Numbered from the stretch's first letter, positions 13,416 through 24,345 are shown. The stretch is 64,000 nt of DNA from Ipomoea triloba (GCF_003576645.1 NC_044929.1:1299260-1363259); one strand, 5' to 3'. Translations and numbers: made by a program. Notes: generated by a model not told the origin, from the letters alone.

Positions 13416-14361
13416 TATTATTTACAATGTAGTATATGTTATATATTTTCTCAAACATTTTCAGCTCAAAGAATCTAGGCCCCACCTCTGGAGTTTGAAC
13501 CTATGACCACCCATTTAGAATGGTAATCGTGATGTTATCACACTACATGTTAGTTGGCGATTGATTCTTTAATTAATTAGGAAATTCTCCTAATATTTTC
13601 CGCTATATTCACAAGATATATATCTGATAACTTATTAAAAGGAAACTAAAACATCTCACTTGAAAATTAACAATATAACTTCAAATTAGTTTCAATGTAA
13701 CTCTCTATATTTAGTGTTGTAAAAATTGGTCTAGACGGCCGCCTAGGCTCCCCTAGGCCAAGGGGATTTCATTCCTAGGTGCCTTTTAGTCGGCCGGCCG
13801 ACTAAGTGTCTAACTCGGCCGAATCGTCAGTCAACTCGACCAGGTTGACACTCAACTCGGTTAGATCGATGCTCAACTAGGTTATATTCGTGCCTAACTT
13901 GGGCAAATATTTCTTTAAAGGGTTTAAGATGATTACACATTATTATTATTATTATTTTGCTTGGCCGTCTAACTAGAGCTTAGTATCTTCTGCAACCTTG
14001 TCTACATTATGAACAAAACATCTCAAATGTAGTGTTCCCCTACGTGGACAGGTCCAGATTCATTAAATTTGGAGTGTTTATTTGTGATTATGGATCTAGC
14101 CCATTAGCCTATTATGGAAGGAAATCCAGTTTATCTAGAGGTGGTCAAATCTCGGGCCTGGGCCTTTCCCCAAACATGGATTGACTACCCAGGCCAAGAG
14201 AAAATAATTTAGTGACATTTTAGGCCTGAATTATATGGACCTAAAAGAATTAATATAAACTTTTGTTTTGAGTTTAGCTCAACTATTATGTAAAAATCTT
14301 CACATCTAAAATGTCAATAACTTTTTAATGTTGTAAATACTAAACAGGCTTTTAAAAATGA

Positions 14362-14747
14362 TTTAGGCCAGGGCAGGTCAATTATACGCTCAGATTTGAG
14401 CCTAACAAAAAACCTACATACAAGTTCAAGTCCAGACCTAGGTTTTAAATCTTCGTAACATGCCTAGGTCTAATTTTCTAAAACTCGGCTCTGCTCGGCC
14501 TATTTCCACCCCTATCATGAGGGGAAAAGTAAGAATGTGTAGCGATCTATAGGCTTTAGGCCAGGCCAGGCCAATTGTACGCTCCAGCTTGAGCCTAACA
14601 AAAAGCCTACATACAGGTTCAGGCCCAGACCTAGGCTTTAGATCTTCGTTACGTGTCTAGGCCTAATTTTCTAAAACTCGGCTCGCCCTATTTCTACCCC
14701 TATCCTGAGGGGGAAAAGTAAGAATGTATAGCGATCTGTAGTCTTTT
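14362..14747. repeat. 193-bp tandem duplication (2 copies)
   Basis: Copy 1 (14362-14554) and copy 2 (14555 to about 14747) both start 'tttaggccagg' and share, in the same order, 'gcctaacaaaaa.cctacatac', 'aattttctaaaactcggctc' and 'aaaagtaagaatgt.tagcgatct'. Divergence is roughly 10-15 percent, so the duplication is not recent. The unit is GC-richer than its surroundings and has no coding signal. Confidence 0.85.
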
Positions 14748-15515
14748 AGCATTAGTCAAATAAATAAAATAAATTTATCTACTTTACTAAAAAAAAGTCA
14801 ATTATATTTAACTGATCAAAAATAGTCGATTTTGATTATATCGGTTATGAATGTTGATCGGTTATTTTCAATCGATTATAAAAATTCGGTCAAAATTTCG
14901 ATTATTAACTTAAAACCGACTGATTCTCAACCATAATCTTGATTATCAATCCTAGTGCATCCAAAGTTCATGTTTCTTTGATAACCTTTATAAATGAAGG
15001 GATGTATTATGAAACAATGCAACTCTGATACTAAATTGAAAAATTTATTCTGTTTCAATTATACATATATAATTAATTAATTAAGAGTGATTCATGTTTG
15101 ATAATCACATTGAATTTTGAAACCAAAATGTAGAAAATAATTTACAAATTATTTTCACTTTGTCCCATTTTATCTGTGATAATTATTATTGACTAGTCAA
15201 ATCGTATGTTTCACTCATTGGACTATACCTTTGAGACACATTTATTTAATTTCTTGTTTTCATGTTACTTGGGCGGCCAATTAGCAATACGAGGCTCGCA
15301 CATGGTGACCCACGTTTTATGTGTGCAAAAAGTTGATGGTGTACCACGGCTGAGGAAGACGGAGCACCAATGGCCGGTCTTCTTTTTTATACGATGTTGA
15401 AAGTTGAAACCCACTACTCTTTTCCCTGTGGGGACGTTTTTTTGTCCGATTGAAATCCCCCTCTGTTGAATGATTGACATTTCCATTTCCCACGATTCCA
15501 GATTTCTCTCTCACT

Positions 15516-18500
15516 ATGGACCTTGCTCTCAGTCTCAGCTCCGCTTACCGGCCGGAAAATTCCACTTTTCGCCGGAAATTCCTTGGACCCGTTCCCGGTC
15601 CCAGGAGACGGCGGCGAGTGGCGATCACCATGGCGCTAAACAAGCCGAGAATTGAAGGCGTGAGTGATGAGCTCAACACGATTGCTTCCCAGAACTTGGA
15701 TTTCGCCCCAGCCCGGAGAAGGGTCCGATCCGCTTTCCTTTCCGTGCAGCAACAGCTTGATCATCTCTTGTTTAAGGTTTGATCTTTCATGGTTTTCTCT
15801 TGGTTGGTTTAAAGTTTGGTTTTTTCGGAGTAATAAGGGATGGGTTTCTGTTTTCTTGATTTTTTTTTTCATGTGTTAATGGTGGATAGATGGCTCCAGC
15901 TGGGATCAGAATGGAGGAGGTATATATTTCTCAATTTCAGAATATTTATTAATATATACAAGTGCAGCTTATTTTGCTAAGAAAGTTGGTTTTTTTTTTT
16001 TTTTTTCTACTTTAATTGCTGATTTTTCTGGTTTTTTTGGCATGTAATTGAACTTGATTGCATATGGTTCATCACTTAGTTTACTCATTCCAAGTTCTCT
16101 TTTCTTTGTTTATTTTTTCCCCTTTTTTTTGGCTTTGCTTAACTAGAAATAAGTTTAGTTTACTGGAACTTAAGAGTCAGGAAATTGAGACTAGCTTACT
16201 GGATATTATAATTTCACAGATTTTAAGACTAGCTTTTTCTATTGTACAATGATATTCCTCTTATCAATTGTGTATTTATTTATCTTTGTTGGGCGGAGGC
16301 CAGTGAAGGGCCAAGTCCAACACCATCAAGTGGCTAGGGGATTGTTGAGCGGATGGCTGAATAGTCAAGTCCAGCACCTAACGTCTCGAAAATGTGGCAG
16401 GATAAAGAAATAAAGTTGTGTCTTTGCTACAAGTCATAGCTTGCGCTTGATTCTAACAAGTGGTCTCAGAGTCAGGTCATAGGTTCGGGTATGGAGGAAT
16501 TGTTTGGGTGGAGGTTGGTGAAGGGCCAAGTCCAACACCAGTAGGACCAAGTCCAGTCTGGATATAAGGAGATAAAGCTTTTGGCATCCTAACAATCTTT
16601 ATTAGTTATCCTTGTCTACCTGGTTGCTAGTAAATGTGATGTAAAGTTTTTGTATTTCCCTAGTCTTTTGAACTGACTAACTGGAAAAATACTTGAAAAA
16701 AGATTTCACTTTTGTATGCTGCTTTTTACTGTCTGCTTATTGCAATTTGTGAAATTTGTAGTGGTATGAACGGAACTCAAAAGGTCAAGAAATTTTCTGC
16801 AAAAGTTGGTTGCCAAAGCCCGGTGTACGTATTAAAGGTTCTCTGTGTTTTTGTCATGGATATGGTGATACTTGCACCTTCTTCTTTGAAGGTTTGTATG
16901 AATCCTTTTCATTGCTTTCAGTGAAATAAAATAACTACTCCGTATTTTACATTGCCATTTCTGTAATAAATAATAACAAGCTACGTTTTATGTAAATATG
17001 TTGACGTATATTATATTGGGATTTCTAGGCATAGCTAAGTACATTGCTGCTTCTGGATATGGTGTCTATGCTGTTGATCATCCCGGTTTTGGTCTTTCTG
17101 ATGGCTTGCATGGTTATGTTCGTCAATTTGATGACATAGTTGATAATGCCAACGAACAGTTTCGAAAGATTAAAGGTGTGCCCAAGAACTATTCCTCTTA
17201 AAATTATTTATAACTTGATTTACGGTCTAGGCTGTATTTCCCTGCTTTGATTAATGACAAAACTTTTCGTTATTCTTTTATTCAAGTATCTGAACTTAAT
17301 AGGCGAATTGACTCTTTGTGCTTCAATAGGTTTAGAAAGTATGTATGAACAGATACTACAATGTAATAGAGTCAAAAAAAGTATCTGAACTTAAAGTTAG
17401 CAAAGAAACCTAAAATTTGACTTCCATAGGAATATATTTTGCTGTTCTTCGTAACGTTCACGAGAATTTATTGCTAATGGGGCAGTCAGGCCAGAAGTAA
17501 GAGGGCTTCCCCACTTCATATTCGGGCAGTCCATGGGCGGTGCAATTGCTTTAAAGGCTATTTTGAAGGAACCGCTTGAATGGGATGGCATTGTTCTTGT
17601 TGCACCGATGTGTAAAGTAAGTCTTCCTAAGCAGAACTTAGTTAATTTCTTGAATATTAAATGTAGGAATAAGTTTGGTTTGAGATTGTCTCACCATGAG
17701 ACGTGTAATTCTTTTTATGAACGGGATGGCATTGTTCATGCCTCGTATTGATTATCTGTCATATAATGATCCAAATATGTTTACGTAAGCACCCATGCTA
17801 CTCCCCTCTATATATTCTAAACATCGAGGATGATTCTTATTCGAGAGAAAGTTCATTTCGATTCTTGTTTCTCATTGTAACTTAAACGAAGTTTCCTCTA
17901 AAGAGATTAACTGCTATATTTCGTGTTCCAGAAATGTGAAGTTATTGTCCCTAGGTGAAACATTTTTGCTGACCTTCGGTTGATGTTAAGATTGCAGAGG
18001 AAATGACGCCTCCAGTCCCGCTTCAAAAGGCCTTGATTCTTATGTCCAATTTTATGCCCAAGGCAAAGTTAGTTCCAACACAAGATTTGGCAGAACTTGC
18101 GTTCAGAGAGCCCGTGAAACGAAAACTGGTAATCTCTTATTTTCTATCATTTTGCCCGCTTTTGTTATTTGTGACTTAATGGACTTTCTGCACATTCTCT
18201 GGTAAATTAAAGCATGTGCTTCATCTCAACTACACGCCCCCTCACGTGTGCGGGCCGGTAACTTTTGATGGGCTCGAAGCGCAAACCCATGACCTTTGGC
18301 ATGGGGTTGGCTTTGATACCAAATTGAAGCATTGCGCTTCATCTTAACTAAAAAGCGTAAGTTAATAGTTGGATTGCACATTTATGTTTATATGGTACAC
18401 TGAGCTAGTTCTTTTCTAGGCTCCATACAATGTGATCTGTTACTCGGATCGAACACGTTTGAAGACTGCTGTAGAACTATTGAACGCTACAAAAGACATA

Positions 18501-18828
18501 GAATCGCAACTGGAGAAGGTAAGTATTGCGTGTTCATTCGAAAGATAGGAACATTGTTTTTGCGCTTTATTCAGGATTAGGCCTAACATATCCCGGGCTG
18601 GGATTGCAGGTTTCATCCCCGATCCTCATTCTTCATGGCGCATCCGACAGAGTGACAGATCCTCGCATAAGTCAGTTCCTCCACGAGAGGGCTTCGAGCA
18701 AGGACAAAACTCTTAAGCTTTATGAAGGTGGCTATCACTGCATTCTCGAAGGGGAGCCCGATGACCGGATTTTAAATGTACTAAACGACATTATCTCGTG
18801 GCTCGATTCTCATTGCACTGCAAAATAA
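15516..18828 (+). CDS. Monoacylglycerol lipase-like alpha/beta hydrolase, 8 exons, 384 aa
   Basis: Exons, assigned by GT/AG sites and family homology: 15516-15776, 15890-15919, 16762-16891, 17029-17175, 17486-17616, 17991-18128, 18420-18518, 18610-18828. The joined frame is open (1155 nt, 384 aa). The product matches plant MAGL / lysophospholipase-like proteins (S33-type alpha/beta hydrolases that release fatty acid from monoacylglycerol; the caffeoyl shikimate esterase branch is related). Visible motifs are oxyanion-hole HGYGD (His129), nucleophile elbow GQSMGG (Ser205), Asp325 in SDRVTDP and His355 in GGYHCILEGE, so the triad is intact. Residues 1-38 are Ser- and Arg-rich and could be an organelle transit peptide; Met39 (15630, accATGG) starts the region conserved in relatives and is an alternative start. 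Exon 2 is a 30-nt microexon. The acceptors of exons 5 and 6 are weak and were set by reading frame. Introns 2, 4 and 6 carry SINE-like insertions. Exact substrate is unknown. Confidence 0.92.
16285..16600 (+). mobile_element. SINE-like repeat in lipase intron 2
   Basis: Two half-copies of 'gggcggaggccagtgaagggccaagtcc' / 'gggtggaggttggtgaagggccaagtcc' flank a box B-like 'ataggttcgggtatgg'. This GC-richer block in an AT-rich intron has no coding frame. A fragment of the same family appears near 10340-10380. Confidence 0.5.
17283..17385 (+). mobile_element. SINE family 1 tail in lipase intron 4
   Basis: The body phrase 'ttgactctttgtgcttcaat' is followed by 'aaagtatgtatgaacagatactacaatg' and an A-rich end. 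The tRNA-like head is missing, so this is a truncated copy. It enlarges intron 4 without touching the splice sites. Confidence 0.6.
18190..18395. repeat. Dispersed repeat in lipase intron 6
   Basis: Contains two near-copies of 'attgaagca..cgcttcatcttaact' (about 18209 and 18326) around a GC-rich centre with tRNA-like 'gcgcaaacccatgacc'. Related phrases occur at 7800-7890 and 12420-12490. It occupies most of intron 6. Confidence 0.5.
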
Positions 18829-19827
18829 TCACATCTCCTTTTCCCCTCCATTTTAGTCCTTCTAAGGGTGGTCTATTTTGAGAGGGGGCCATTATTTCTA
18901 GTTTCTAATCTAAACTAAAGTTAGGGAGTTGAAGAGAGAAAATTGATTGCTAAATTCTTTTTGGGAGTAGTTTCCCCAATCTCTAAGGCAGGTATATAAA
19001 CATGAAAGCAAGAAAACAAGTTATATTAATTGGCTTGTTTGCATGTTTTCTTGTACAATGTGAAACATGGCATTAGGAAAATATATAAACCAGTCTTATG
19101 AGGATGTTTTCTGTTGTTTTAGATCTATGGAGTTGTACCAAGGATTTGCAATTTATCTTTTTGCTATAGTTTATCTACCAACTGTTATACCATAGATCAG
19201 GATTCACCTTGCATTGTAGATTTTGGTACATGTTTGCAGTTAAAATATTGTGCGTTTTCAGTTAATAAATTGCCTGTAAATAAATTAAAAATACATAAAT
19301 TGTAGAAAGTTAATGGTGGCACTAAATTGACTTGAAGATTTAATGGTGGTGTAGATGGAGGCTTGAAGATTGAAAGGTGCTAAGTGCTAACCATTGAAAT
19401 GAAGGTGGAAGACTAGAGTTTCTTGTAACCATTTTGATGGGCTTTTGGGCTATTAGCTTTCATAGGCTAATTAGCCTGTACATATTGAGCTTACAAAGTG
19501 TTTTTTAATAGTTAAATGGTGTTATTTTCTTGCTTTACATTATATTATTTACTACATGACCCATCTAGCAATCATTATTTTGTAAACCATAGTCCACACA
19601 TTTGTGTGAACTATAAATAAAAAATACATTATTTAAAAATACATAATTTTATATATTATCAAATAATGTACATTCAGTACACAAATAATATATTTTTAGT
19701 ATATTAAAAAAAATATATTACATATTTACATTCATGGTCTACGCAATAATTTGCCTCCATCTAGATATGGCGCATTGTAGTTGTTATATCCTACTTTAGA
19801 GAATATTAACTACAAACAAATCACAAA

Positions 19828-19911
19828 AGGGTGGTGGCGCAGTTGGTTAGCGCGTAGGTCTCATAGCTTAGAGTGATCCTGAGGTCGAGAGTTTGAGCCT
19901 CTCTCACCAAT
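19828..19911 (+). tRNA. tRNA-Met(CAT), intron-containing, degenerate acceptor
   Basis: Matches plant nuclear elongator tRNA-Met: GGGTGGTGGCGCAG (box A region), anticodon CAT in 'gtctCATa', a short intron of about 10 nt ('gcttagagtg') just 3' of the anticodon, and the 'gaggtc' anticodon/variable segment. Two features suggest decay: the acceptor stem ends are mispaired (A1 and G2 against AA), and the T-loop reads TTTGAGC instead of TTCGAGC. It may be a pseudogene. A second, better copy lies 14 nt downstream. Confidence 0.75.
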
Positions 19912-19924
19912 TAATTTTTTACAA

Positions 19925-20008
19925 GGGGTGGTGGCACAGTTGGCTAGCGTGTAGGTCTCATAGCTTAGAGTGATCCTGAGGTCGAGAGTTCAAGCCTCTC
20001 TCACCCTA
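19925..20008 (+). tRNA. tRNA-Met(CAT), intron-containing elongator
   Basis: Acceptor 5' GGGGTGG pairs with 3' TCACCCT (one G-T wobble). D-arm 'gcacagttggctagcgt', anticodon CAT and an intron of about 10 nt at the usual position after the purine 3' of the anticodon (plant tRNA-Met and tRNA-Tyr genes are the ones that carry introns). T-loop is TTCAAGC, compatible with box B. This is the better-preserved of the tandem pair and likely functional. A TTTT terminator is not immediate (downstream is 'aataattttcc'). Confidence 0.85.
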
Positions 20009-20261
20009 ATAATTTTCCTATGCCTTAGACTCAAAGTTGCTCCGTATTATGTAATTTATATAGTAAATTTAATCTCTCAATGTATTGTATTTTATAAATT
20101 TAATAACTAGATTTACAACATGGTAAAAAAATCTCTCAATGTATTGTATTTTATAAATTTAATTTAACAACTAGATTTACAACATGGTAAAACAGTGAAG
20201 CGTCAAATTGATTAAAGTTAAATATGAGGAACTAATTTTCAAAAAAAAAAAAAAAAAAAAA

Positions 20262-20262
20262 N
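20262..20262. other. Single-N assembly join 1
   Basis: One ambiguous base sits exactly between a 21-A homopolymer and a restart of sequence already seen from 18611. This pattern is typical of two contigs placed end to end without merging their overlap. Confidence 0.9.
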
Positions 20263-20480
20263 TTTCATCCCCGATCCTCATTCTTCATGGCGCATCCGAC
20301 AGAGTGACAGATCCTCGCATAAGTCAGTTCCTCCACGAGAGGGCTTCGAGCAAGGACAAAACTCTTAAGCTTTATGAAGGTGGCTATCACTGCATTCTCG
20401 AAGGGGAGCCCGATGACCGGATTTTAAATGTACTAAACGACATTATCTCGTGGCTCGATTCTCATTGCACTGCAAAATAA
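20263..20480 (+). pseudogene. Duplicate lipase exon 8 fragment (likely artefact)
   Basis: Identical to the last coding exon of the lipase gene, with the catalytic Asp and His segments but no upstream exons. The open frame that appears to extend it upstream (from 20208) passes through poly-A and the N. It is best treated as an assembly copy, not a gene. Confidence 0.8.
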
Positions 20481-21479
20481 TCACATCTCCTTTTCCCCTC
20501 CATTTTAGTCCTTCTAAGGGTGGTCTATTTTGAGAGGGGGCCATTATTTCTAGTTTCTAATCTAAACTAAAGTTAGGGAGTTGAAGAGAGAAAATTGATT
20601 GCTAAATTCTTTTTGGGAGTAGTTTCCCCAATCTCTAAGGCAGGTATATAAACATGAAAGCAAGAAAACAAGTTATATTAATTGGCTTGTTTGCATGTTT
20701 TCTTGTACAATGTGAAACATGGCATTAGGAAAATATATAAACCAGTCTTATGAGGATGTTTTCTGTTGTTTTAGATCTATGGAGTTGTACCAAGGATTTG
20801 CAATTTATCTTTTTGCTATAGTTTATCTACCAACTGTTATACCATAGATCAGGATTCACCTTGCATTGTAGATTTTGGTACATGTTTGCAGTTAAAATAT
20901 TGTGCGTTTTCAGTTAATAAATTGCCTGTAAATAAATTAAAAATACATAAATTGTAGAAAGTTAATGGTGGCACTAAATTGACTTGAAGATTTAATGGTG
21001 GTGTAGATGGAGGCTTGAAGATTGAAAGGTGCTAAGTGCTAACCATTGAAATGAAGGTGGAAGACTAGAGTTTCTTGTAACCATTTTGATGGGCTTTTGG
21101 GCTATTAGCTTTCATAGGCTAATTAGCCTGTACATATTGAGCTTACAAAGTGTTTTTTAATAGTTAAATGGTGTTATTTTCTTGCTTTACATTATATTAT
21201 TTACTACATGACCCATCTAGCAATCATTATTTTGTAAACCATAGTCCACACATTTGTGTGAACTATAAATAAAAAATACATTATTTAAAAATACATAATT
21301 TTATATATTATCAAATAATGTACATTCAGTACACAAATAATATATTTTTAGTATATTAAAAAAAATATATTACATATTTACATTCATGGTCTACGCAATA
21401 ATTTGCCTCCATCTAGATATGGCGCATTGTAGTTGTTATATCCTACTTTAGAGAATATTAACTACAAACAAATCACAAA

Positions 21480-21563
21480 AGGGTGGTGGCGCAGTTGGTT
21501 AGCGCGTAGGTCTCATAGCTTAGAGTGATCCTGAGGTCGAGAGTTTGAGCCTCTCTCACCAAT
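21480..21563 (+). tRNA. tRNA-Met(CAT) duplicate of 19828-19911
   Basis: Exact copy at offset 1652, with the same degenerate acceptor and T-loop. It lies inside the suspected duplicated contig end, so it probably does not represent an extra gene. Confidence 0.55.
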
Positions 21564-21576
21564 TAATTTTTTACAA

Positions 21577-21660
21577 GGGGTGGTGGCACAGTTGGCTAGC
21601 GTGTAGGTCTCATAGCTTAGAGTGATCCTGAGGTCGAGAGTTCAAGCCTCTCTCACCCTA
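21577..21660 (+). tRNA. tRNA-Met(CAT) duplicate of 19925-20008
   Basis: Exact copy at offset 1652 of the well-formed tRNA-Met, including the short intron. It is probably an assembly duplicate rather than a separate locus. Confidence 0.55.
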
Positions 21661-22145
21661 ATAATTTTCCTATGCCTTAGACTCAAAGTTGCTCCGTATT
21701 ATGTAATTTATATAGTAAATTTAATCTCTCAATGTATTGTATTTTATAAATTTAATAACTAGATTTACAACATGGTAAAAAAATCTCTCAATGTATTGTA
21801 TTTTATAAATTTAATTTAACAACTAGATTTACAACATGGTAAAACAGTGAAGCGTCAAATTGATTAAAGTTAAATATGAGGAACTAATTTTCAAAAAAAA
21901 AAAAAAAAAAAAAGAAAATTAGTTCCTCATATTTAACTTTAATCAATTTGACGCTTCACTGTTTTACCATGTTGTAAATCTAGTTGTTAAATTAAATTTA
22001 TAAAATACAATACATTGAGAGATTTTTTTACCATGTTGTAAATTAGTTATTAAATTATAAAATACAATACATTGAGAGATTAAATTTACTATATAAATTA
22101 CATAATACGGAGCAACTTTTGAGTCTAAGGCATAGGAAAATTATT

Positions 22146-22209
22146 AGGGTGAGAGAGGCTTGAACTCTCGACCTCAGGGATCACTCTAGCTATGAGACCT
22201 ACACGCTAG
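22146..22209 (-). pseudogene. Truncated tRNA-Met copy in inverted block
   Basis: Reverse complement of the 3' two-thirds of the tRNA-Met at 21577-21660. It carries an extra G ('cagggatc') and a lost A ('ctctagct') and is cut off in the D-arm where the inverted block restarts. It is most likely sequencing error plus chimerism rather than a genomic pseudogene. Confidence 0.6.
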
Positions 22210-22441
22210 GAAAATTAGTTCCTCATATTTAACTTTAATCAATTTGACGCTTCACTGTTTTACCATGTTGTAAATCTAGTTGTTAAATTAAATTTATAAA
22301 ATACAATACATTGAGAGATTTTTTTACCATGTTGTAAATCTAGTTATTAAATTTATAAAATACAATACATTGAGAGATTAAATTTACTATATAAATTACA
22401 TAATACGGAGCAACTTTGAGTCTAAGGCATAGGAAAATTAT

Positions 22442-22525
22442 TAGGGTGAGAGAGGCTTGAACTCTCGACCTCAGGATCACTCTAAGCTATGAGACCTACA
22501 CGCTAGCCAACTGTGCCACCACCCC
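22442..22525 (-). tRNA. tRNA-Met(CAT), minus-strand copy in inverted block
   Basis: Reverse complement of 19925-20008 with the same acceptor, CAT anticodon and intron. It exists only because of the inverted duplicate; probably not an independent gene. Confidence 0.5.
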
Positions 22526-22538
22526 TTGTAAAAAATTA

Positions 22539-22622
22539 ATTGGTGAGAGAGGCTCAAACTCTCGACCTCAGGATCACTCTAAGCTATGAGACCTACGCGC
22601 TAACCAACTGCGCCACCACCCT
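22539..22622 (-). tRNA. tRNA-Met(CAT), degenerate copy, minus strand
   Basis: Reverse complement of 19828-19911, sharing its acceptor mismatches. It lies in the inverted block and is probably not independent. Confidence 0.45.
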
Positions 22623-22775
22623 TTTGTGATTTGTTTGTAGTTAATATTCTCTAAAGTAGGATATAACAACTACAATGCGCCATATCTAGATGGAGGCAAA
22701 TTATTGCGTAGACCATGAATGTAAATATGTAATATATTTTTTTTAATATACTAAAAATATATTATTTGTGTACTG

Positions 22776-22776
22776 N
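22776..22776. other. Single-N assembly join 2
   Basis: The N separates the end of the inverted block from another tract of exactly 21 A (22777-22797), followed by unique sequence (gaggaactaagttat). The true chromosome probably passes from the tRNA pair through one 21-A tract directly to 22798. Confidence 0.85.
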
Positions 22777-23689
22777 AAAAAAAAAAAAAAAAAAAAAGAG
22801 GAACTAAGTTATATAATGACAAACAATTGAAGGACTAAAAGCGTGATTATTCCTTTTTGTGTTTATAACTATTTAGACAATAACAATATTATATAGATAA
22901 GATCAATGATTAAAACAATTTTTTATTTATGAATTTTCAAATAAGAGGTTGAAACTATGACTTCAAAAACATAAATAAACAAAGTAAATGATAAGTTAGC
23001 CATTAGTGAACATTGTGGCAACTAGATAAACAATGTAAAATTGAATAGAAATAATATTTATATTTCAATCGTTCTATCTTAAGGCAGTAGGTTCATAATT
23101 GGTATGATAAAATAGTAAGGATAATGCGAAAATTCGCGACCACCCTAAAATGTCTAGTTGGTGCGTCGGGAAGAGTATGCACCCAATTGGCACCATGTGT
23201 GTCATCAATTCTATTTTTCTTTTTCTTTTGTTTGACAAAAATCATAACTTGCACAAAATTTTCCATTCTCTCTCCTCCAACACAATTATTATGTCTTTCT
23301 TTTAAGCCGCGGGTCAGAAAATTACGAAAAAACATCCATTAGAGGTGCCCTAATAATATAATGTTTTGTTTCATTGTGTAGCACCTTATCGAGTACACGT
23401 GGGGGTGGTTGATGATGGGGTTTATGTCATATATAGTAAGAGTAGCATGCATGATATGGCTTGTAAATGCCGGCCACCTAACCAAGGCGGAGGAGACGGT
23501 TGTCCTCTGCCGTGACAGCTTGGGTACATTCAAAGAGAAAATGACTAATTTCTTCTATAATTAAGAAGCCAGTCTGTTTTGATAAGGAAACACTATAATG
23601 CTCTTTCATAACATTAAACCAACCATAATTCATTCCCATCTCATATATGTCACCACAAGCGTGTTCTTATCCTAGCTGCAAGCCTATAG

Positions 23690-23945
23690 TAAGAATTGAA
23701 TCTCAAATATCCGTATGATCAGCTCAATTGGTTCTTTGGTGCTAGATTGTGAGTAAGAATACAAGATCGAGCCATGGCAGTCGTAGTATGAGAGTTATAT
23801 TTAAATCCAATCTGGTGGGCTCCTTGTGGGCACTAGACACTGGTCCTTCCACTTGATGGGCCGCTGAGTCACAGTGATTTATCTCTCCGTTGTCATGTCG
23901 GGCCAGGGTGTAGTGGCCCTGGGAGCAAGGGAATTTTGCCTTTTG
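23690..23945 (+). mobile_element. tRNA-derived SINE, family 2
   Basis: Head 'gatcagctcaattggttctttgg' (box A-like) and 'agatcgagccatgg' (box B-like) are followed by the body phrases 'ggtgggctccttgtgggca', 'gctgagtcacagtgatttat' and 'ggccctgggagcaagggaat'. The same order is seen at 32170-32415 and 32550-32790. Confidence 0.65.
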
Positions 23946-24342
23946 TAATGGTTCAAGTGATGACTCTGAGTAAAATGTGTAGACTGATCTGATACATCAA
24001 TTTGTGTTGATCAATCACCGAGGGTTGCTGATAAATAAGAGGAAAAGAGACATGTCAATTACATGTATATGTCCCAAATGAAAACAAGATCATCTTATAA
24101 AAAGCAAAGATTGATTACTGTCATCCATCAGGTTCATCAACCATTTTTTTTTATACTAAAACCCTCAACCGTACCATTTGATGAATATCATGATAGGCAA
24201 CATAACATAATGTGTTTGGTACCCATTTTGTAGGGTTTGGTTGGGGAAAGAGGGAATAAGATTGAGAAAAAACCAGCAGAGTTAGGAAAATGATCAGACA
24301 AACATAAAACATCAAAAACTTCTCTCCAATATAATGTACAAG

Positions 24343-24345
<3 letters not shown>

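Larger units (their letters stand above)
10227..14361. other. Intergenic with SINEs and MITE relics, no gene
   Basis: AT-rich. It holds SINE copies (listed separately), a dispersed repeat at about 11530-11690 and 11780-11890, and a GC-richer patch at about 13713-14001 beginning agtgttgtaaaaatt and ending tgcaacctt, which looks like a decayed hAT-type MITE with palindrome gtcggccggccgac at its centre-left. No coding region is supported. Confidence 0.5.
18611..20261. repeat. Left copy of exact 1651-bp duplication at N join 1
   Basis: This block is repeated base for base, as far as I compared, at 20263-21913 (offset 1652). It runs from the second base of lipase exon 8 to the end of a 21-A tract that stops at the N. 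I take this copy as the real locus because the upstream exons are attached to it. Confidence 0.9.
20263..21913. repeat. Right copy of 1651-bp duplication (probable assembly artefact)
   Basis: Starts mid-codon, inside lipase exon 8 (20263-20480 is the exon less its first base), and continues through the 3' region, both tRNA-Met copies and the 21-A tract (21893-21913). No promoter or upstream exon accompanies the exon copy. Annotating a second lipase gene or fragment here would be an error unless the duplication is proved real. Confidence 0.85.
21914..22775. repeat. Inverted duplicate of 21327-21892, restarted once (probable artefact)
   Basis: Immediately after the 21-A tract the sequence turns back: 21914-22209 is the reverse complement of about 21596-21892 with several single-base indels. 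It then restarts, and 22210-22775 is the reverse complement of 21327-21892 with matching length (566 bp). The poor-quality first arm and the clean second arm look like an uncorrected long-read fold-back (a read continuing onto its own second strand) included in a contig. Confidence 0.8.

Noticed and set aside
15470..15655. 61-codon upstream ORF overlapping the lipase start
   Set aside because: It begins at 15470 in a different frame and may lie upstream of the transcript; there is no evidence beyond chance in a GC-richer exon.
20208..20480. A 90-aa frame joining poly-Lys to the lipase C-terminus
   Set aside because: It crosses the poly-A tract and the N of assembly join 1, so the fusion does not exist in the genome.
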